NCBI GenBank assembly: GCA_937129145.1
Contig: CAKZMU010000009.1
Location: 268,551 to 332,550 of the forward strand
DNA length: 64,000 bases
Direction of reading: 5' to 3'
DNA from: an uncultured Lacinutrix sp.
GTDB lineage: Bacteria > Bacteroidota > Bacteroidia > Flavobacteriales > Flavobacteriaceae
The notes under the pieces are model-generated. The model made no database searches. It was given only the letters and a program-made list of their open reading frames with translations, and was not told where the DNA came from. This document shows, piece by piece, positions 33,995 through 44,165 of this stretch (position 1 is its first letter; each line of letters starts with the position of its first letter). A program made the translations under genes and the position numbers.

Positions 33995-34048
33995 ATGAGT
34001 GGATTCGACTACTCTTCGACAAGCTCAGGACAATCGGAATCCACTCAT
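33995..34048. terminator. Inverted repeat between convergent genes, probable two-way terminator
   Basis: The 12-base arms ATGAGTGGATTC and GAATCCACTCAT pair perfectly around a 30-base centre holding CTTCGACAAGCTCAGGACAA, a string I recall as frequent between Flavobacteriia genes. It lies between the stops of two converging genes. Confidence 0.6.
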
Positions 34049-34077
34049 AATTACTAAAGTCAGTGTAATTTATAAGT

Positions 34078-37000
34078 TTAGTTTTTCACTCCAGGCAAAC
34101 CACTCGGTTTTTTTGTTTGCCAATGAAACACATCAGCTTTCTTTGCTTTTGGAGCAACTTCGTCTAAAGTGTTAGCATCATAAACAACACCGTTTTTAAT
34201 TACATGTGTAATAGTATTTGTATTTCGTAAATTGTCTAACGGATTGTTAGCCATAATTAAAATATCAGCAATTTTACCAGATTCTATACTTCCTAAATCA
34301 GTGTCTAGTCCAATGGCTTCAGCACCAAGTATGGTTGCCGTTCTTAGTGCATCGTAATTTTTCATGCCACCGCTAGCAACAGACCAAAGTTCCCAATGAA
34401 AACCAAGCCCTTGTAACTGTCCGTGACTACCAACACCACCAATACCATCTGCTTCAACGAGGTCTTTCATAAATTCAGCATGTTTTTTAAACACATGCTC
34501 TTCGTCCATAAACCACCCTGGACGCCTTCTGGATTTAGCAGCTAACTCTTCATAAGGCGTAAAATACTGTAGCTTTTTATCGTGGTAAGGATTCTCTCTT
34601 GAATAAAAATAATTCTCAGCCCAAGGACCTCCATAAGATACTAATAAGGTTGGTGTTACGGCCATTTTAGATTCCGCTGTGGTTTGTATCACATCTTTAT
34701 ATAATGGATAAACTGGGAATGAATGCTCATGCCCTGGATAACCATCAATTAGATTTTTCATATTGTGTTTAAAATCTAAACCACCTTCGGTTGTTGGCAT
34801 TAATTTCAGCTCTTTTGCTGCCATAATCACCCATTGACGTTGTTGCCTGTTTCCAACCAAATACATTTTAATACTCTTGGTATTATAGTACTCACTATAT
34901 TGTTTAAGCACTTCTTTGGCGTGGTCTAGACTTTCAATTTTATAACCCCAAAAACCAACTCCTGGTCCTGTGCTATACACTCTTGGTCCTGGCATGGTTC
35001 CAGCTTCTACCATATCGGAATACGTGAGAACATCAGTTGTAGCGGTTTGAGGGTCTCTAGTTGTGGTCACACCATAAGCTAAATTGGCTGCATACACCCA
35101 AGCCTGACTTTTATGAATACCCCAATTTGGCCACATATGCGCATGCGTATCGACAAATCCTGGTGTTAAGGTCTTGCCAGAAACATCAATAGTTTTTGTA
35201 CCTCTAGGAACTTCAAAACTTCCTGAAGCACCAACCTTTTTAATGCGATTGTTTTCTATAAGCACATCACCATTTTCAATAACTTCTTGCCCTTTCATAG
35301 TAACAATGCGTCCGCCTTTTAACAGAATATTTCCTTCAGGCATATGTTTTTCATAACTTACTTTTACTTTGTATTCCTTGGCTTTAAATTTTGATGTTTT
35401 CTTTTTCTTAGCGTCTTTCTTTTTAGTGCTATCAGCTTTCTTTTCTGCCTTTTTTTCATTCTTTTTTGCAAGTGATAAGCTGTCTGAAAAAGCTTTTCCT
35501 TCAGCCAGATTATAAACAAAATGACTAGAACCTAAAGACCAATGGACATTGTTCCCTTTCGAGCCCCAAGCAGGAAATTCACCACCCATAACAGTTAACT
35601 TATTTGCCGGAAACGCAGCACCTTCAGCTTTTGCCAAAGATATTTGAGGCGTTGCGCCTATTTTAGGAATAATAACTGTGTAAATATCATTATTGATTTT
35701 CGCCAAAGCATGAGTGCCATTAGGAGAAATTCTAATTTCGGTTGGTCGCGATGCACGTTGGTTTTCCATCCATCCATCTTCAGCAGTAGGAAGCACACTA
35801 TGCTCGCCTCCAAACACATCAGAAGACCCATACGTTGTAATTCCAGTTAATTTTAAATGACTTTTTTCGTCACTGCCATCCCAACGAATGGAGATAAGTC
35901 CTTTAGAACCATGATTTAAATAAATGCGGTCATTAATTTTTGTAAAATGCGGCAGTCCTCGTCCTTTGGATTTATCTATAACAGTCATGTTTCCTCCATT
36001 ACTAGATATCCAAGCAATTTCTTCGGTAGCTCTACCTGAAGATGGTGTTATAGCATCATCATACGTTTGCGCGCTACCTTTCATAAAGGCAATACGATTG
36101 GAGTTGTACGACCATGATGGATTACTAAATATTCCAGCTTCATTAGTAAGCTGAACAATGTTTGCTCTACCAGAAACATTTGCTTTATACAAATGACCGC
36201 CTCCTTGTTTCCAAGTGGTAAATACTACCTGTGTGCCATCAGGAGACCAAGATGGTTGCGCTTCGGTAAAATCGTTTTTTGTGATGCGCTTTGGAGTGCC
36301 ATTTGGAAAATCCATCACGTATAATCTGTTTAAAGCTGTGAAGGCTAATTTACTGCCATCAGGCGATGGTACGGCATCACGAATTTGTGTCACAAAAGCT
36401 TCAGGGTCATCACTAATCGGATATTTAAAAGAGACCATTGGTCCTAAATCCAGTTCGACATCAACTTCAAAAGGAATTTCAGTTGCTTTATTTGAAGTAA
36501 CCGAAATTGAATATATTTTTCCACCATAAGAAGCGATGAGGTTTTGATTATCTGGAGTGAACGACATAGCTGGAAGCACACCTAAAGCTGCAATAGACTC
36601 TTGCTCATCTCGTTGTACAGGATATGCTAACCAACGCTCATCGCCATTTTTAAGATTGCGTAAAACCAATCCTGTTTTATCTTCAAATCGACTGCCATAA
36701 ACCAACCAATTTCCATCACTCGATAGGGTTGGTGTAAATGCAGAGCCATATCTGGTGGTAATGATTTCAGTATCGCCATCTTCTCTGTCAAAAGTCATCA
36801 CTTGGTACTGCGGAAGCGACGCATTGTAATTCCAAGCACCAGTTCTTCTTGAAAAATAGATGTATTTTCCATCATGACTAAACGCAGGGTCAATAGTTTT
36901 TAAATTAGCTGGCGTTTTAATTAATTTCGCACCAGAACCACCATCTTTATGATAGATATAAGGCTTTATATTTCTTCTTCCTTTTGTGCCAACAATATAA

Positions 37001-37458
37001 TCGCCATCTGGACTCCATTCAGCTGAAAAATGATGCTGATTTTTATCTTTAGTGAGTTGTTTTTCTTCTTTAGACGATAAGTCCATCGTCCATATATTAT
37101 CCGACCCACTTTTATCTGAAATATAGACTATTGATTTTCCGTCAGGACTATATTTAGGATGCACATCGTATGGCATTCCTTCAGTAATGCGAGTTGCTTT
37201 TCCTCCTGTAATTGGAATGGTATATAAATCGCCCATCATATCAAAAATGATGGTTTTTCCATCTGGATGAACATCTAACGATAACCAAGTCCCTTGATTT
37301 GTAGTGAAAGACACTTTTCTTTCTGGCTCTAAAGGCAATTCTTTGGTCGCTTTTTTTGTTGAATCAGACTTTTTTTCATTGGATTCTTGAGCAGAAACCA
37401 TGAGAGATGCTAATATTAGAACAGCGAAAAGGGGTTTGAAAAACTTAGAATGCTTCAT
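34078..37458 (-). CDS. Secreted TolB-type propeller / amidohydrolase fusion protein
   Basis: A signal peptide (cleavage after VSA in LASLMVSAQES) leads into a large N-terminal WD40-like propeller (about 50-640) with repeats such as YSPDGKSIVYISDKS, WSPDGDYIVG, FSHDGKYIYFS and WSPDGTQVVFTTW. A Lys-rich linker (about 680-710) joins it to an amidohydrolase domain with the metal pair in TPGFVDTHAHMWPN, a downstream His in GYPGHEHSFPVYP and the C-terminal GSIESGKIADILIM. At 1126 residues it is full length for this Bacteroidota family, thought to act on cyclic amides or peptides in the periplasm; the substrate is unknown. It follows the DUF5916 gene by 36 bases. Confidence 0.9.
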   Translation of the reverse strand: MKHSKFFKPLFAVLILASLMVSAQESNEKKSDSTKKATKELPLEPERKVSFTTNQGTWLSLDVHPDGKTIIFDMMGDLYTIPITGGKATRITEGMPYDVHPKYSPDGKSIVYISDKSGSDNIWTMDLSSKEEKQLTKDKNQHHFSAEWSPDGDYIVGTKGRRNIKPYIYHKDGGSGAKLIKTPANLKTIDPAFSHDGKYIYFSRRTGAWNYNASLPQYQVMTFDREDGDTEIITTRYGSAFTPTLSSDGNWLVYGSRFEDKTGLVLRNLKNGDERWLAYPVQRDEQESIAALGVLPAMSFTPDNQNLIASYGGKIYSISVTSNKATEIPFEVDVELDLGPMVSFKYPISDDPEAFVTQIRDAVPSPDGSKLAFTALNRLYVMDFPNGTPKRITKNDFTEAQPSWSPDGTQVVFTTWKQGGGHLYKANVSGRANIVQLTNEAGIFSNPSWSYNSNRIAFMKGSAQTYDDAITPSSGRATEEIAWISSNGGNMTVIDKSKGRGLPHFTKINDRIYLNHGSKGLISIRWDGSDEKSHLKLTGITTYGSSDVFGGEHSVLPTAEDGWMENQRASRPTEIRISPNGTHALAKINNDIYTVIIPKIGATPQISLAKAEGAAFPANKLTVMGGEFPAWGSKGNNVHWSLGSSHFVYNLAEGKAFSDSLSLAKKNEKKAEKKADSTKKKDAKKKKTSKFKAKEYKVKVSYEKHMPEGNILLKGGRIVTMKGQEVIENGDVLIENNRIKKVGASGSFEVPRGTKTIDVSGKTLTPGFVDTHAHMWPNWGIHKSQAWVYAANLAYGVTTTRDPQTATTDVLTYSDMVEAGTMPGPRVYSTGPGVGFWGYKIESLDHAKEVLKQYSEYYNTKSIKMYLVGNRQQRQWVIMAAKELKLMPTTEGGLDFKHNMKNLIDGYPGHEHSFPVYPLYKDVIQTTAESKMAVTPTLLVSYGGPWAENYFYSRENPYHDKKLQYFTPYEELAAKSRRRPGWFMDEEHVFKKHAEFMKDLVEADGIGGVGSHGQLQGLGFHWELWSVASGGMKNYDALRTATILGAEAIGLDTDLGSIESGKIADILIMANNPLDNLRNTNTITHVIKNGVVYDANTLDEVAPKAKKADVFHWQTKKPSGLPGVKN

Positions 37459-37494
37459 AATAATTAATGTTTTAGTATAGATAATATATGGCTG

Positions 37495-39711
37495 TTATTT
37501 ACTTAATAAATCAAATCGGTGTGTGTATTTTACTGTGATACTTTGGTTGTTTAATCCGTCTAGGTAATCATCATCTTTAATAATATTTAGAACGACAAAT
37601 AATCCGGAATTCGCATTTTGGAGCCACCCAAATCGTGCATTTACTGATGTGATATTTGAGACGTTATTATTTTGTATTAAACTTTGAATAAACATTCTTG
37701 GTGTAAACGAATACGACAATCGCGCACCAGAAACAATGGCTGTAACACCACCATTTGGTAAATTCAAGTTGTTGTGACTTAATGTAAATGACGAATTAAA
37801 ATCACCAAAGCGTATTTTTAATGTACCACTATGGGTAAATCTTTGTCCGCCAAAATAGCCACCAATCACACTTCGTCCACTATAAGAAATATCTTTATTG
37901 GCATTAGTCATATACACTAGTTGCAGTTCTTCATGCTTATAACGTCCAGCATCCACAGTTACTCCAGATAAGCTAAACGGTTGCAGCACGCCTTCTTCAG
38001 TGAAGTTGATTCCTGTATGTACCTCAAAACCACTTTTCCATTCCCAATGATTATCAACGTGAAGAAAACTTGTGATGAGGTTATTATCAAAATCCTTATA
38101 ACTTCTATAAGATACATGAGGTCTAATTTCCAATATATTGCCCCAATTTTTTGGTCTATGCGCTTTAAAAACCAAAAACTCAGGTTTTTTAAAAGCAGAG
38201 CGCTGTAAAAACCCAACCTCTGGATTAAAGCCTTCACCCACTTCGGTATAACCAGCTAGAATATTCCAACCATCCCAATTATAATTAGCTGATAATTTGA
38301 AGGCATGGTCGTTTTTGTCGATACCAATAGTGCTGCTTTTTGCTACAAATCCTGTTACTTCAGCTTTTTGACCCAATCCCCATTTACCATCAACAGCATA
38401 GACACGGTTGTAATCATCTTCTGTTTCACCTAGTCCAGCGCGATTAATAAAAATGCCTCCTAAAGACGAACGACTTTCACCAAAATCGTGATTTACCCTC
38501 GCAACCGTGAAGTTGTTTTTTTCGATGGCTTCATCCTGCACATCATCAGTAAACATGGTTAAAAAGCCAACATTGGTTTGGTTAACTTTTCCTGAAAGAC
38601 GTGCACCACCAATAATAGGTACTAACGAACCATTGTTGCCAATACCAATACGTCTGCTAAAAAACAAATCGACTTCTCCTGGGCTACCAACCGAGAATTG
38701 TCCAGCGTTTTCTAAAAAGAATGGACGTTTTTCTGGAAAAAATAAATTGAACCTGTCTAGGTTTACTTGTTGCTCATCTACTTCCACCTGAGCAAAATCG
38801 GTATTATAAGTCAGGTCTAGCGTTAAGCTTGGTGTGAGACTATATTTTATATCCAAACCAGCTTCAAAGTCAGTACTTGACTCTGATGGGTCAACAGATT
38901 TGTCATTAACCGCTTGTCCAAGCAAATAAGGCATGACTTTTAAATTCCCTGGATTTTTCAGGTTTAAACCATGAACTTTTCCAGCTAGAGATAACCGTTT
39001 CATATCAAACCCAATTGGTAGAGATGCCCAAAACGCTGTTTCGTTAGTTTTACTAATATTACGCTGAAAATTAATTCCCCAAGATTGATTATCGCCTGAG
39101 CTAAAGCGTAATGACCTTAAAGGTATAGCGAACTCTGCGCTCCAACCATAATCGCCTTTTTGAGCTTTTACTTCCCAAGATGCATCCCAGTTAATATTGG
39201 TGCCACCAATAACACCACCTTGTTGACGATTGGAATTAAAATTTCCTTGACCTTCGTTATCTATTTGTGCATCATATTCCATTCCGTTGGAGTTTGTTCC
39301 AAACATAAAGCCATTTTGCCTATCATTATAAGTATCAATAATAAATAGAAAACTATCTTCATTGCTTAAATTGGCATCTCTTCTGGAGTCAGATACTACA
39401 ATGGTATTTGGTGACGAATCATAACAAACAACAGCAACATATAGCATGTTATTTGTATAGGCCATTCTAATCTCGGTTTTCTCGGAAGCAGGCTGCCCAA
39501 AATTCGGTTTTATTTGAGTGAGTTGACTAACAGGATTAATGGTTTGCCATAATGCTTCATTAATAACATCACCATCAATTGTTGGGTTGCTATTTAAAGA
39601 GGTAATAGTGAATGACGGACGATTTGCTTGCTGATTTGTTTGCGCATTACTTAAAGTTGAAGAGAATACTAAAATAATCGTGGCACAAAGAATCGTATAG
39701 ACTTGTTTCAT
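37495..39711 (-). CDS. DUF5916 protein with CBM9-like N-terminus, outer-membrane barrel-like
   Basis: I take the start at 39711 (MKQVYTILCATIILVFSS), which gives a signal peptide ending SNAQ; an in-frame start 11 codons upstream does not. After it comes a carbohydrate-binding-module-9-like domain (ITSLNSNPTIDGDVINEALW to about residue 230; WSAEFAIPLRSLRF), then a DUF5916 region with many amphipathic strands and the motif FPEKRPFFLENAGQFS. The end, ITVKYTHRFDLLSK, resembles a barrel C-terminus. The function of the family is unknown; a role with the neighbouring propeller-amidohydrolase is suggested only by gene order. Confidence 0.87.
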   Translation of the reverse strand: MKQVYTILCATIILVFSSTLSNAQTNQQANRPSFTITSLNSNPTIDGDVINEALWQTINPVSQLTQIKPNFGQPASEKTEIRMAYTNNMLYVAVVCYDSSPNTIVVSDSRRDANLSNEDSFLFIIDTYNDRQNGFMFGTNSNGMEYDAQIDNEGQGNFNSNRQQGGVIGGTNINWDASWEVKAQKGDYGWSAEFAIPLRSLRFSSGDNQSWGINFQRNISKTNETAFWASLPIGFDMKRLSLAGKVHGLNLKNPGNLKVMPYLLGQAVNDKSVDPSESSTDFEAGLDIKYSLTPSLTLDLTYNTDFAQVEVDEQQVNLDRFNLFFPEKRPFFLENAGQFSVGSPGEVDLFFSRRIGIGNNGSLVPIIGGARLSGKVNQTNVGFLTMFTDDVQDEAIEKNNFTVARVNHDFGESRSSLGGIFINRAGLGETEDDYNRVYAVDGKWGLGQKAEVTGFVAKSSTIGIDKNDHAFKLSANYNWDGWNILAGYTEVGEGFNPEVGFLQRSAFKKPEFLVFKAHRPKNWGNILEIRPHVSYRSYKDFDNNLITSFLHVDNHWEWKSGFEVHTGINFTEEGVLQPFSLSGVTVDAGRYKHEELQLVYMTNANKDISYSGRSVIGGYFGGQRFTHSGTLKIRFGDFNSSFTLSHNNLNLPNGGVTAIVSGARLSYSFTPRMFIQSLIQNNNVSNITSVNARFGWLQNANSGLFVVLNIIKDDDYLDGLNNQSITVKYTHRFDLLSK

Positions 39712-39898
39712 GAAATTAGTTGGTTGGTTAGCTAATAATCGCAAAAGCCCTACAATATAATTATTTCTAATTCAAAAACGAGCACACTTTTAATGAATTC
39801 AAATTCTTTGTTAAAAGAAAATATTGCTTGCTATTTTTTTAGTAACTTTAAACGCCTTTGTCTTCATGAAAAAATAAACACTAATTAAAATTAAAAAT

Positions 39899-40360
39899 AT
39901 GCCAACGTTTCAATTAAAAATTAACGGCGTATCTCACTCAGTTGAAGCTGATGCTGACACACCATTATTATGGGTGTTACGAGATAATTTAGACCTTGTA
40001 GGAACTAAATATGGCTGTGGTATTGCGCAATGCGGCGCATGCACAGTACACGTCAATGGAAATGCCACTAGAAGTTGCTCGACTCCAGTTGCAAATTTAC
40101 AGGGAATGGAAATCACTACCATTGAAGGGCTTTCGGAATATGGAGACCACCCAGTTCAAGAAGCTTGGAAAGAGATAGATGTGCCGCAATGTGGCTACTG
40201 TCAATCTGGTCAAATCATGACTGCTTCGGCGTTTTTAGAAAACAACGCGAATCCTAGTAGGGAAGAAATTAGAAGCGCTATGCATGGAAATATTTGTAGA
40301 TGTGCCTCGTACAATAGTATTGAGAAAGCAGTAGAGGTGGCAGCAAAAAAAATGAATTAA
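39899..40360 (+). CDS. Isoquinoline 1-oxidoreductase-type small subunit, two [2Fe-2S] clusters
   Basis: The 153 residues hold a plant-type ferredoxin cluster (Cys40, Cys45, Cys48, Cys60 in YGCGIAQCGACTVHVNG) and the second xanthine-oxidase-type cluster (Cys98, Cys101, Cys133, Cys135 in CGYCQSGQI and GNICRCASY). It carries electrons from the molybdenum centre of the partner encoded 19 bases downstream. It has no signal peptide, so it would have to be co-exported with the Tat-targeted large subunit. There is no FAD subunit, as in the isoquinoline oxidoreductase subgroup. Confidence 0.94.
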   Translation: MPTFQLKINGVSHSVEADADTPLLWVLRDNLDLVGTKYGCGIAQCGACTVHVNGNATRSCSTPVANLQGMEITTIEGLSEYGDHPVQEAWKEIDVPQCGYCQSGQIMTASAFLENNANPSREEIRSAMHGNICRCASYNSIEKAVEVAAKKMN

Positions 40361-40379
40361 TCCTAAAAGAACAGACATT

Positions 40380-42530
40380 ATGAAAACTTCAAACAAAATT
40401 AAGTTTAGTAGACGATCGTTCTTACAAACTTCGGCTTTAGCGAGTGGAGGTATGTTAGTAGGATTTAATTTGTTTACAGCTTGTAAGGAGGATGTTAAAC
40501 CTCCTGTAGATTTAAGTCTTTTAGACTATAACGACTTTAATGCGTTTATAAAAATATCTGATGAAGGTAAAGTGACCATTTTTGCACCTAACCCTGAAAT
40601 TGGACAAGGCGTAAAAACATCGATGCCAATGCTTATTGCTGAAGAATTGGATGTGGCTTGGGACGATGTACATGTTGTACAAGGGAAACTAGATACCGAA
40701 AATTATTCAAGACAAGTAGCAGGAGGCAGTGGGTCTTTGCGTCATGGGTGGTTACCATTACGCCAAACAGGAGCAACAGCAAGGCAAATGTTGGTGAATG
40801 CTGCAGCTGCAAAATGGGGTGTTTCTGCTTCAGAATGTAAAACAGACAAAGGTATTATCACAAATGCTAATGGCGATAAACTGGGTTACGGAGAGGTTGT
40901 TAAAGAAGCAGCAATGCTCGATGTGCCTGAAGATGTGACACTCAAAGACATAAAAGATTTCAATATTATTGGTCAAGACATTAGCAATGTGGATATAGAC
41001 GAAATAGTGACTGGGAAACCATTGTTTGGTTTAGATTATAAAGTTGATGGTATGCAATATGCATCTGTACTTAGGCCACCAGCTTTTGGACAAAAATTAG
41101 AATCGTTTGATGATGCCAATGCCAGAACTGTAAATGGCGTCAATGATGTGATTAAGTTTGGAGATAAAATAGCAGTTTTAGCCAATTCTACTTGGGCAGC
41201 AATGAAAGGAAAAAAAGCCTTAAAAGCTAGTTGGACTCAAGATTCTAAAGCCGAAAACACTGCATTTCATGATGAAACATTAATAAAATTACTTGATGGG
41301 AATAAATTTGATACTCGTCGTAAAGATGGTGATGTTAAAAAAGCCTTTGCTGAAGCAGACCAAGTGTTAGAGCGTACGTATGAAACACCTTTTGTACCTC
41401 ATAATTGTATGGAGCCAATGAACTTTTTTGCAAATGTAACGACCAATAAAATTGAATTAGTAGGCCCAATTCAAACACCGCAAAGTACCGCAGGAAGAGT
41501 GGCTAGGATGTTGGGGAGAGATGTAAGCGAAGTAACTCTTGAAATGACTAGAATGGGAGGTGGTTTTGGAAGACGTTTATATGGCGATTTTGCTATGGAA
41601 GCCGCAGAAGTGTCTCATTTAGCAAAAAAACCTGTAAAAGTAGTGTTCTCAAGAGAAGATGATATGGCTGCTGGAATTTATCGACCAGCGATTAAATATA
41701 GAATTGCAGCGTCCATTAAAGATGGTAAACTTACAGGATACCATTTAAAGGAAGCAGCTATTAATGGAAATATGTATGGATTAATTCCTAATTTTTTCCC
41801 AGCTGGAGCAATTGAAAACTATCAAGTAGATACAGCAAATTATAAGAGTAATATTACAACTGGTGCTTGGAGAGCACCTTATACGAATGTGTTAGCAAGT
41901 TGTGAACAGAGTTTCTTTGATGAAATAGCCGAAGCTATGGGAGTTGACCGTATCAAGTTGCACATGGATTTATTAGATAAAGTAAAAGGCACAACCGATG
42001 AGCGTATTCAATACAGTCCTGAACGCTTACAAGGCGTCATTAAAAGAGTTGTAAAAGAATCTAACTACGGGAAAGAAAAAGACGTACATCAAGGATTTGC
42101 TGTATATTATTGTCATAATACGCATGTTGCTGAGGTCGCTAATATTGTTATGGATAATGGCGTTCCAGTGGTTAAAAAAGTAACCGTTGCTGTAGATTGT
42201 GGTGTGGTTGTAAATCCGTTAGGAGCCAAAAACCAAGTGGTTGGAGGTGTTATTGATGGGATAGGGCATTCCATGTATGGTGAGCTGACTTTTAATGATG
42301 GTGTGCCGCAATCAAATAACTATGACTCATATCAGCTAATTAGAATGTTGCAAACACCTCAAGTTGATGTGCATTTTATAGAGAATGATATTGCACCAAC
42401 AGGATTGGGTGAACCAACATTACCACCAGTTGGTGGAGCAGTTGCAAACGCTATCTATAAAGCGACTGGAAAACGTATAACCAAAATGCCATATATGAAT
42501 AATATGGATGTTGAACCAGTTGTTGGATAA
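40380..42530 (+). CDS. Isoquinoline 1-oxidoreductase-type molybdopterin-binding large subunit, Tat-targeted
   Basis: The N-terminus has a twin-arginine motif (SRRSFLQ, Arg11-Arg12) and, after the hydrophobic stretch, a lipobox-like LFTAC (Cys35), so it may be a Tat-exported lipoprotein. The molybdenum-hydroxylase part shows GPIQTPQSTAGRVARMLG, MGGGFGRRLYGDFAMEAAE and the catalytic Glu in APTGLGEPTLPPVGGAVANA. Such enzymes hydroxylate N-heterocycles or oxidise aldehydes with water-derived oxygen, using a molybdopterin cytosine dinucleotide cofactor. At 716 residues it is full length. The adjacent xdhC- and mocA-like genes fit its maturation. Confidence 0.93.
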   Translation: MKTSNKIKFSRRSFLQTSALASGGMLVGFNLFTACKEDVKPPVDLSLLDYNDFNAFIKISDEGKVTIFAPNPEIGQGVKTSMPMLIAEELDVAWDDVHVVQGKLDTENYSRQVAGGSGSLRHGWLPLRQTGATARQMLVNAAAAKWGVSASECKTDKGIITNANGDKLGYGEVVKEAAMLDVPEDVTLKDIKDFNIIGQDISNVDIDEIVTGKPLFGLDYKVDGMQYASVLRPPAFGQKLESFDDANARTVNGVNDVIKFGDKIAVLANSTWAAMKGKKALKASWTQDSKAENTAFHDETLIKLLDGNKFDTRRKDGDVKKAFAEADQVLERTYETPFVPHNCMEPMNFFANVTTNKIELVGPIQTPQSTAGRVARMLGRDVSEVTLEMTRMGGGFGRRLYGDFAMEAAEVSHLAKKPVKVVFSREDDMAAGIYRPAIKYRIAASIKDGKLTGYHLKEAAINGNMYGLIPNFFPAGAIENYQVDTANYKSNITTGAWRAPYTNVLASCEQSFFDEIAEAMGVDRIKLHMDLLDKVKGTTDERIQYSPERLQGVIKRVVKESNYGKEKDVHQGFAVYYCHNTHVAEVANIVMDNGVPVVKKVTVAVDCGVVVNPLGAKNQVVGGVIDGIGHSMYGELTFNDGVPQSNNYDSYQLIRMLQTPQVDVHFIENDIAPTGLGEPTLPPVGGAVANAIYKATGKRITKMPYMNNMDVEPVVG

Positions 42531-42536
42531 TCACGT

Positions 42537-43547
42537 ATGACTCACGAATTTAAGGATATTGTACAAGCCCATCTTAAGGCAAAACAAGATGGGTTTAAGA
42601 CGGTTTTGGCATCTGTCGTGGCACTTGATGGGTCTTCGTATAGAAAACCTGGAGTAAGGATGCTTATCATTGAAAATAATGAGATGATAGGTGCTGTAAG
42701 TGGTGGTTGTGTAGAAAAAGATATTTTGCGACAATCTCAATCGGTTTTTCAAGATGGCACCTCTAAAATGATGACTTACGATGGTCGTTATCGTTTAGGT
42801 TGTGAAGGGATTTTATATATTCTTTTGGAAGAATTTAAACCAAATGACACTTTCTTTGAAGCATTCGAAGATTGTTTAAAAAGACGTCAAGTATTTACTA
42901 TTCACTCAAGCTATCTAAAAAAAGAAGATGTTATAGATGGGATTGGAAGCCACGTTGAAATTGAAAAGAACACGTTTTCACTTTCCAATGTATCTAAATC
43001 TAATACCTCACTCATGCAGTTTACACAACAGTTGCCACCATGTTTTAAACTCATGATTTTTGGTGCTGAACATGATGCAGTTAAACTATGCCAATTGGCA
43101 AGTTTTAACGGTTGGGAAGTCACGGTTGTTTCTGGACCATTGGAATCTAAAACTATTGACAATTTTCCTGGAGCCACAGCATTTTATTCGGTTTCACCAG
43201 ACGATTTGGAGCTGAACTCCATTGATAGCGAAACAGCTATTGTATTGATGTCGCATAATTTTGCGAACGACTTAAAATATCTTTTAGAGCTAAAAGACAC
43301 TAAACCTGTGTATATTGGTATGCTTGGACCTTCACATAGAAGAGAAAAACTATTATCACAATTCCTTGAGTACTGTCCAGAAGTAGATGAAGAATTCTTA
43401 GAACTAATTCATGGTCCAGCAGGATTAAATATAGGCGCAGAAACACCTCAAGAAATAGCCATCTCAATTCTTTCAGAAATATTATCGGTTGTCAGAGCAC
43501 AAACACCAATGATGCTAAAAGAGAAAGCAGGAGGGATTCACACCTAA
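42537..43547 (+). CDS. XdhC/CoxI-family molybdoenzyme maturation protein
   Basis: This 336-residue protein has the XdhC N-terminal motif SVVALDGSSYRKPGVRMLI and GAVSGGCVEKDIL, and a C-terminal Rossmann domain (LMIFGAEHDAVKLCQLASFNGWEV and MLGPSHRREKLLSQ, then HGPAGLNIGAETPQEIAISI). XdhC-type proteins bind the finished molybdenum cofactor, help its sulfuration and insert it into xanthine-oxidase-family enzymes. It begins 6 bases after the large subunit, so its client is most likely that enzyme. Confidence 0.92.
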   Translation: MTHEFKDIVQAHLKAKQDGFKTVLASVVALDGSSYRKPGVRMLIIENNEMIGAVSGGCVEKDILRQSQSVFQDGTSKMMTYDGRYRLGCEGILYILLEEFKPNDTFFEAFEDCLKRRQVFTIHSSYLKKEDVIDGIGSHVEIEKNTFSLSNVSKSNTSLMQFTQQLPPCFKLMIFGAEHDAVKLCQLASFNGWEVTVVSGPLESKTIDNFPGATAFYSVSPDDLELNSIDSETAIVLMSHNFANDLKYLLELKDTKPVYIGMLGPSHRREKLLSQFLEYCPEVDEEFLELIHGPAGLNIGAETPQEIAISILSEILSVVRAQTPMMLKEKAGGIHT

Positions 43548-43559
43548 ACACGAAAAGTT

Positions 43560-44165
43560 GTGCCTTCAAAACGAATTGCTATATTGATAATGGCTGCTGG
43601 AAGTTCTTCTAGAATGGGAGCTCCCAAGCAATTATTGTCATGGAAAAACACGACACTCATTGAAAACGCGATAACTAATGTTTTACAATTAGAACCTCTT
43701 AAATCTATTGTAGTTCTTGGTGCAAATAGTGAACAAATAATTCCTAAAATTGAGGCTTATCCTGTTGAGATAATACACAACTCTAGTTGGGATAGTGGTT
43801 TAGGAAATTCTATTGCTTACGGAGTGCGTCACATTAAAAAAAATTATGAAGTAGATGCTGTGCTTGTAATTTTAGCAGACCAACCTTTAATAGAGACTTC
43901 TTATTTAAAAGAAATGATAACTTTGTTTGATGTCAATAAAAATCAAATTATAGCAACCCAATATCAAAACGAAAAACTAGGAGTTCCTGCGCTTTTTGAT
44001 AAGAGTTATTTTGAAGAATTATCTACTATCGACGGTGATAAAGGAGCTAAAATTCTTCTTGAAGAATATGTAAAATCTGTAATAACAACACAATTAGCGG
44101 CTAATGTTTTTGATGTTGATACTGAAGAAGATTATAACAAACTAAAGAGTTTTAACCACCAATAG
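43560..44165 (+). CDS. mocA: Molybdenum cofactor cytidylyltransferase-like nucleotidyltransferase
   Basis: The start is GTG (43560-43562), giving VPSKRIAILIMAAGSSSRMG, translated from Met. MAAGSSSRMGAPKQLL is the nucleotide-binding motif of MobA/MocA-type transferases, and VLVILADQPLIETSYL carries the metal-binding Asp. MocA proteins attach CMP to molybdopterin, giving the cytosine dinucleotide form used by isoquinoline-type oxidoreductases, which fits this operon. The tail overlaps the convergent moaA by 14 bases. Function is assigned from context as well as sequence, because NTP specificity is not readable by eye. Confidence 0.85.
   Translation: MPSKRIAILIMAAGSSSRMGAPKQLLSWKNTTLIENAITNVLQLEPLKSIVVLGANSEQIIPKIEAYPVEIIHNSSWDSGLGNSIAYGVRHIKKNYEVDAVLVILADQPLIETSYLKEMITLFDVNKNQIIATQYQNEKLGVPALFDKSYFEELSTIDGDKGAKILLEEYVKSVITTQLAANVFDVDTEEDYNKLKSFNHQ

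Noticed and set aside
42531..43177. Minus-strand frames opposite the xdhC gene
   Set aside because: They run against a gene with intact XdhC motifs and correct spacing to its operon partners.
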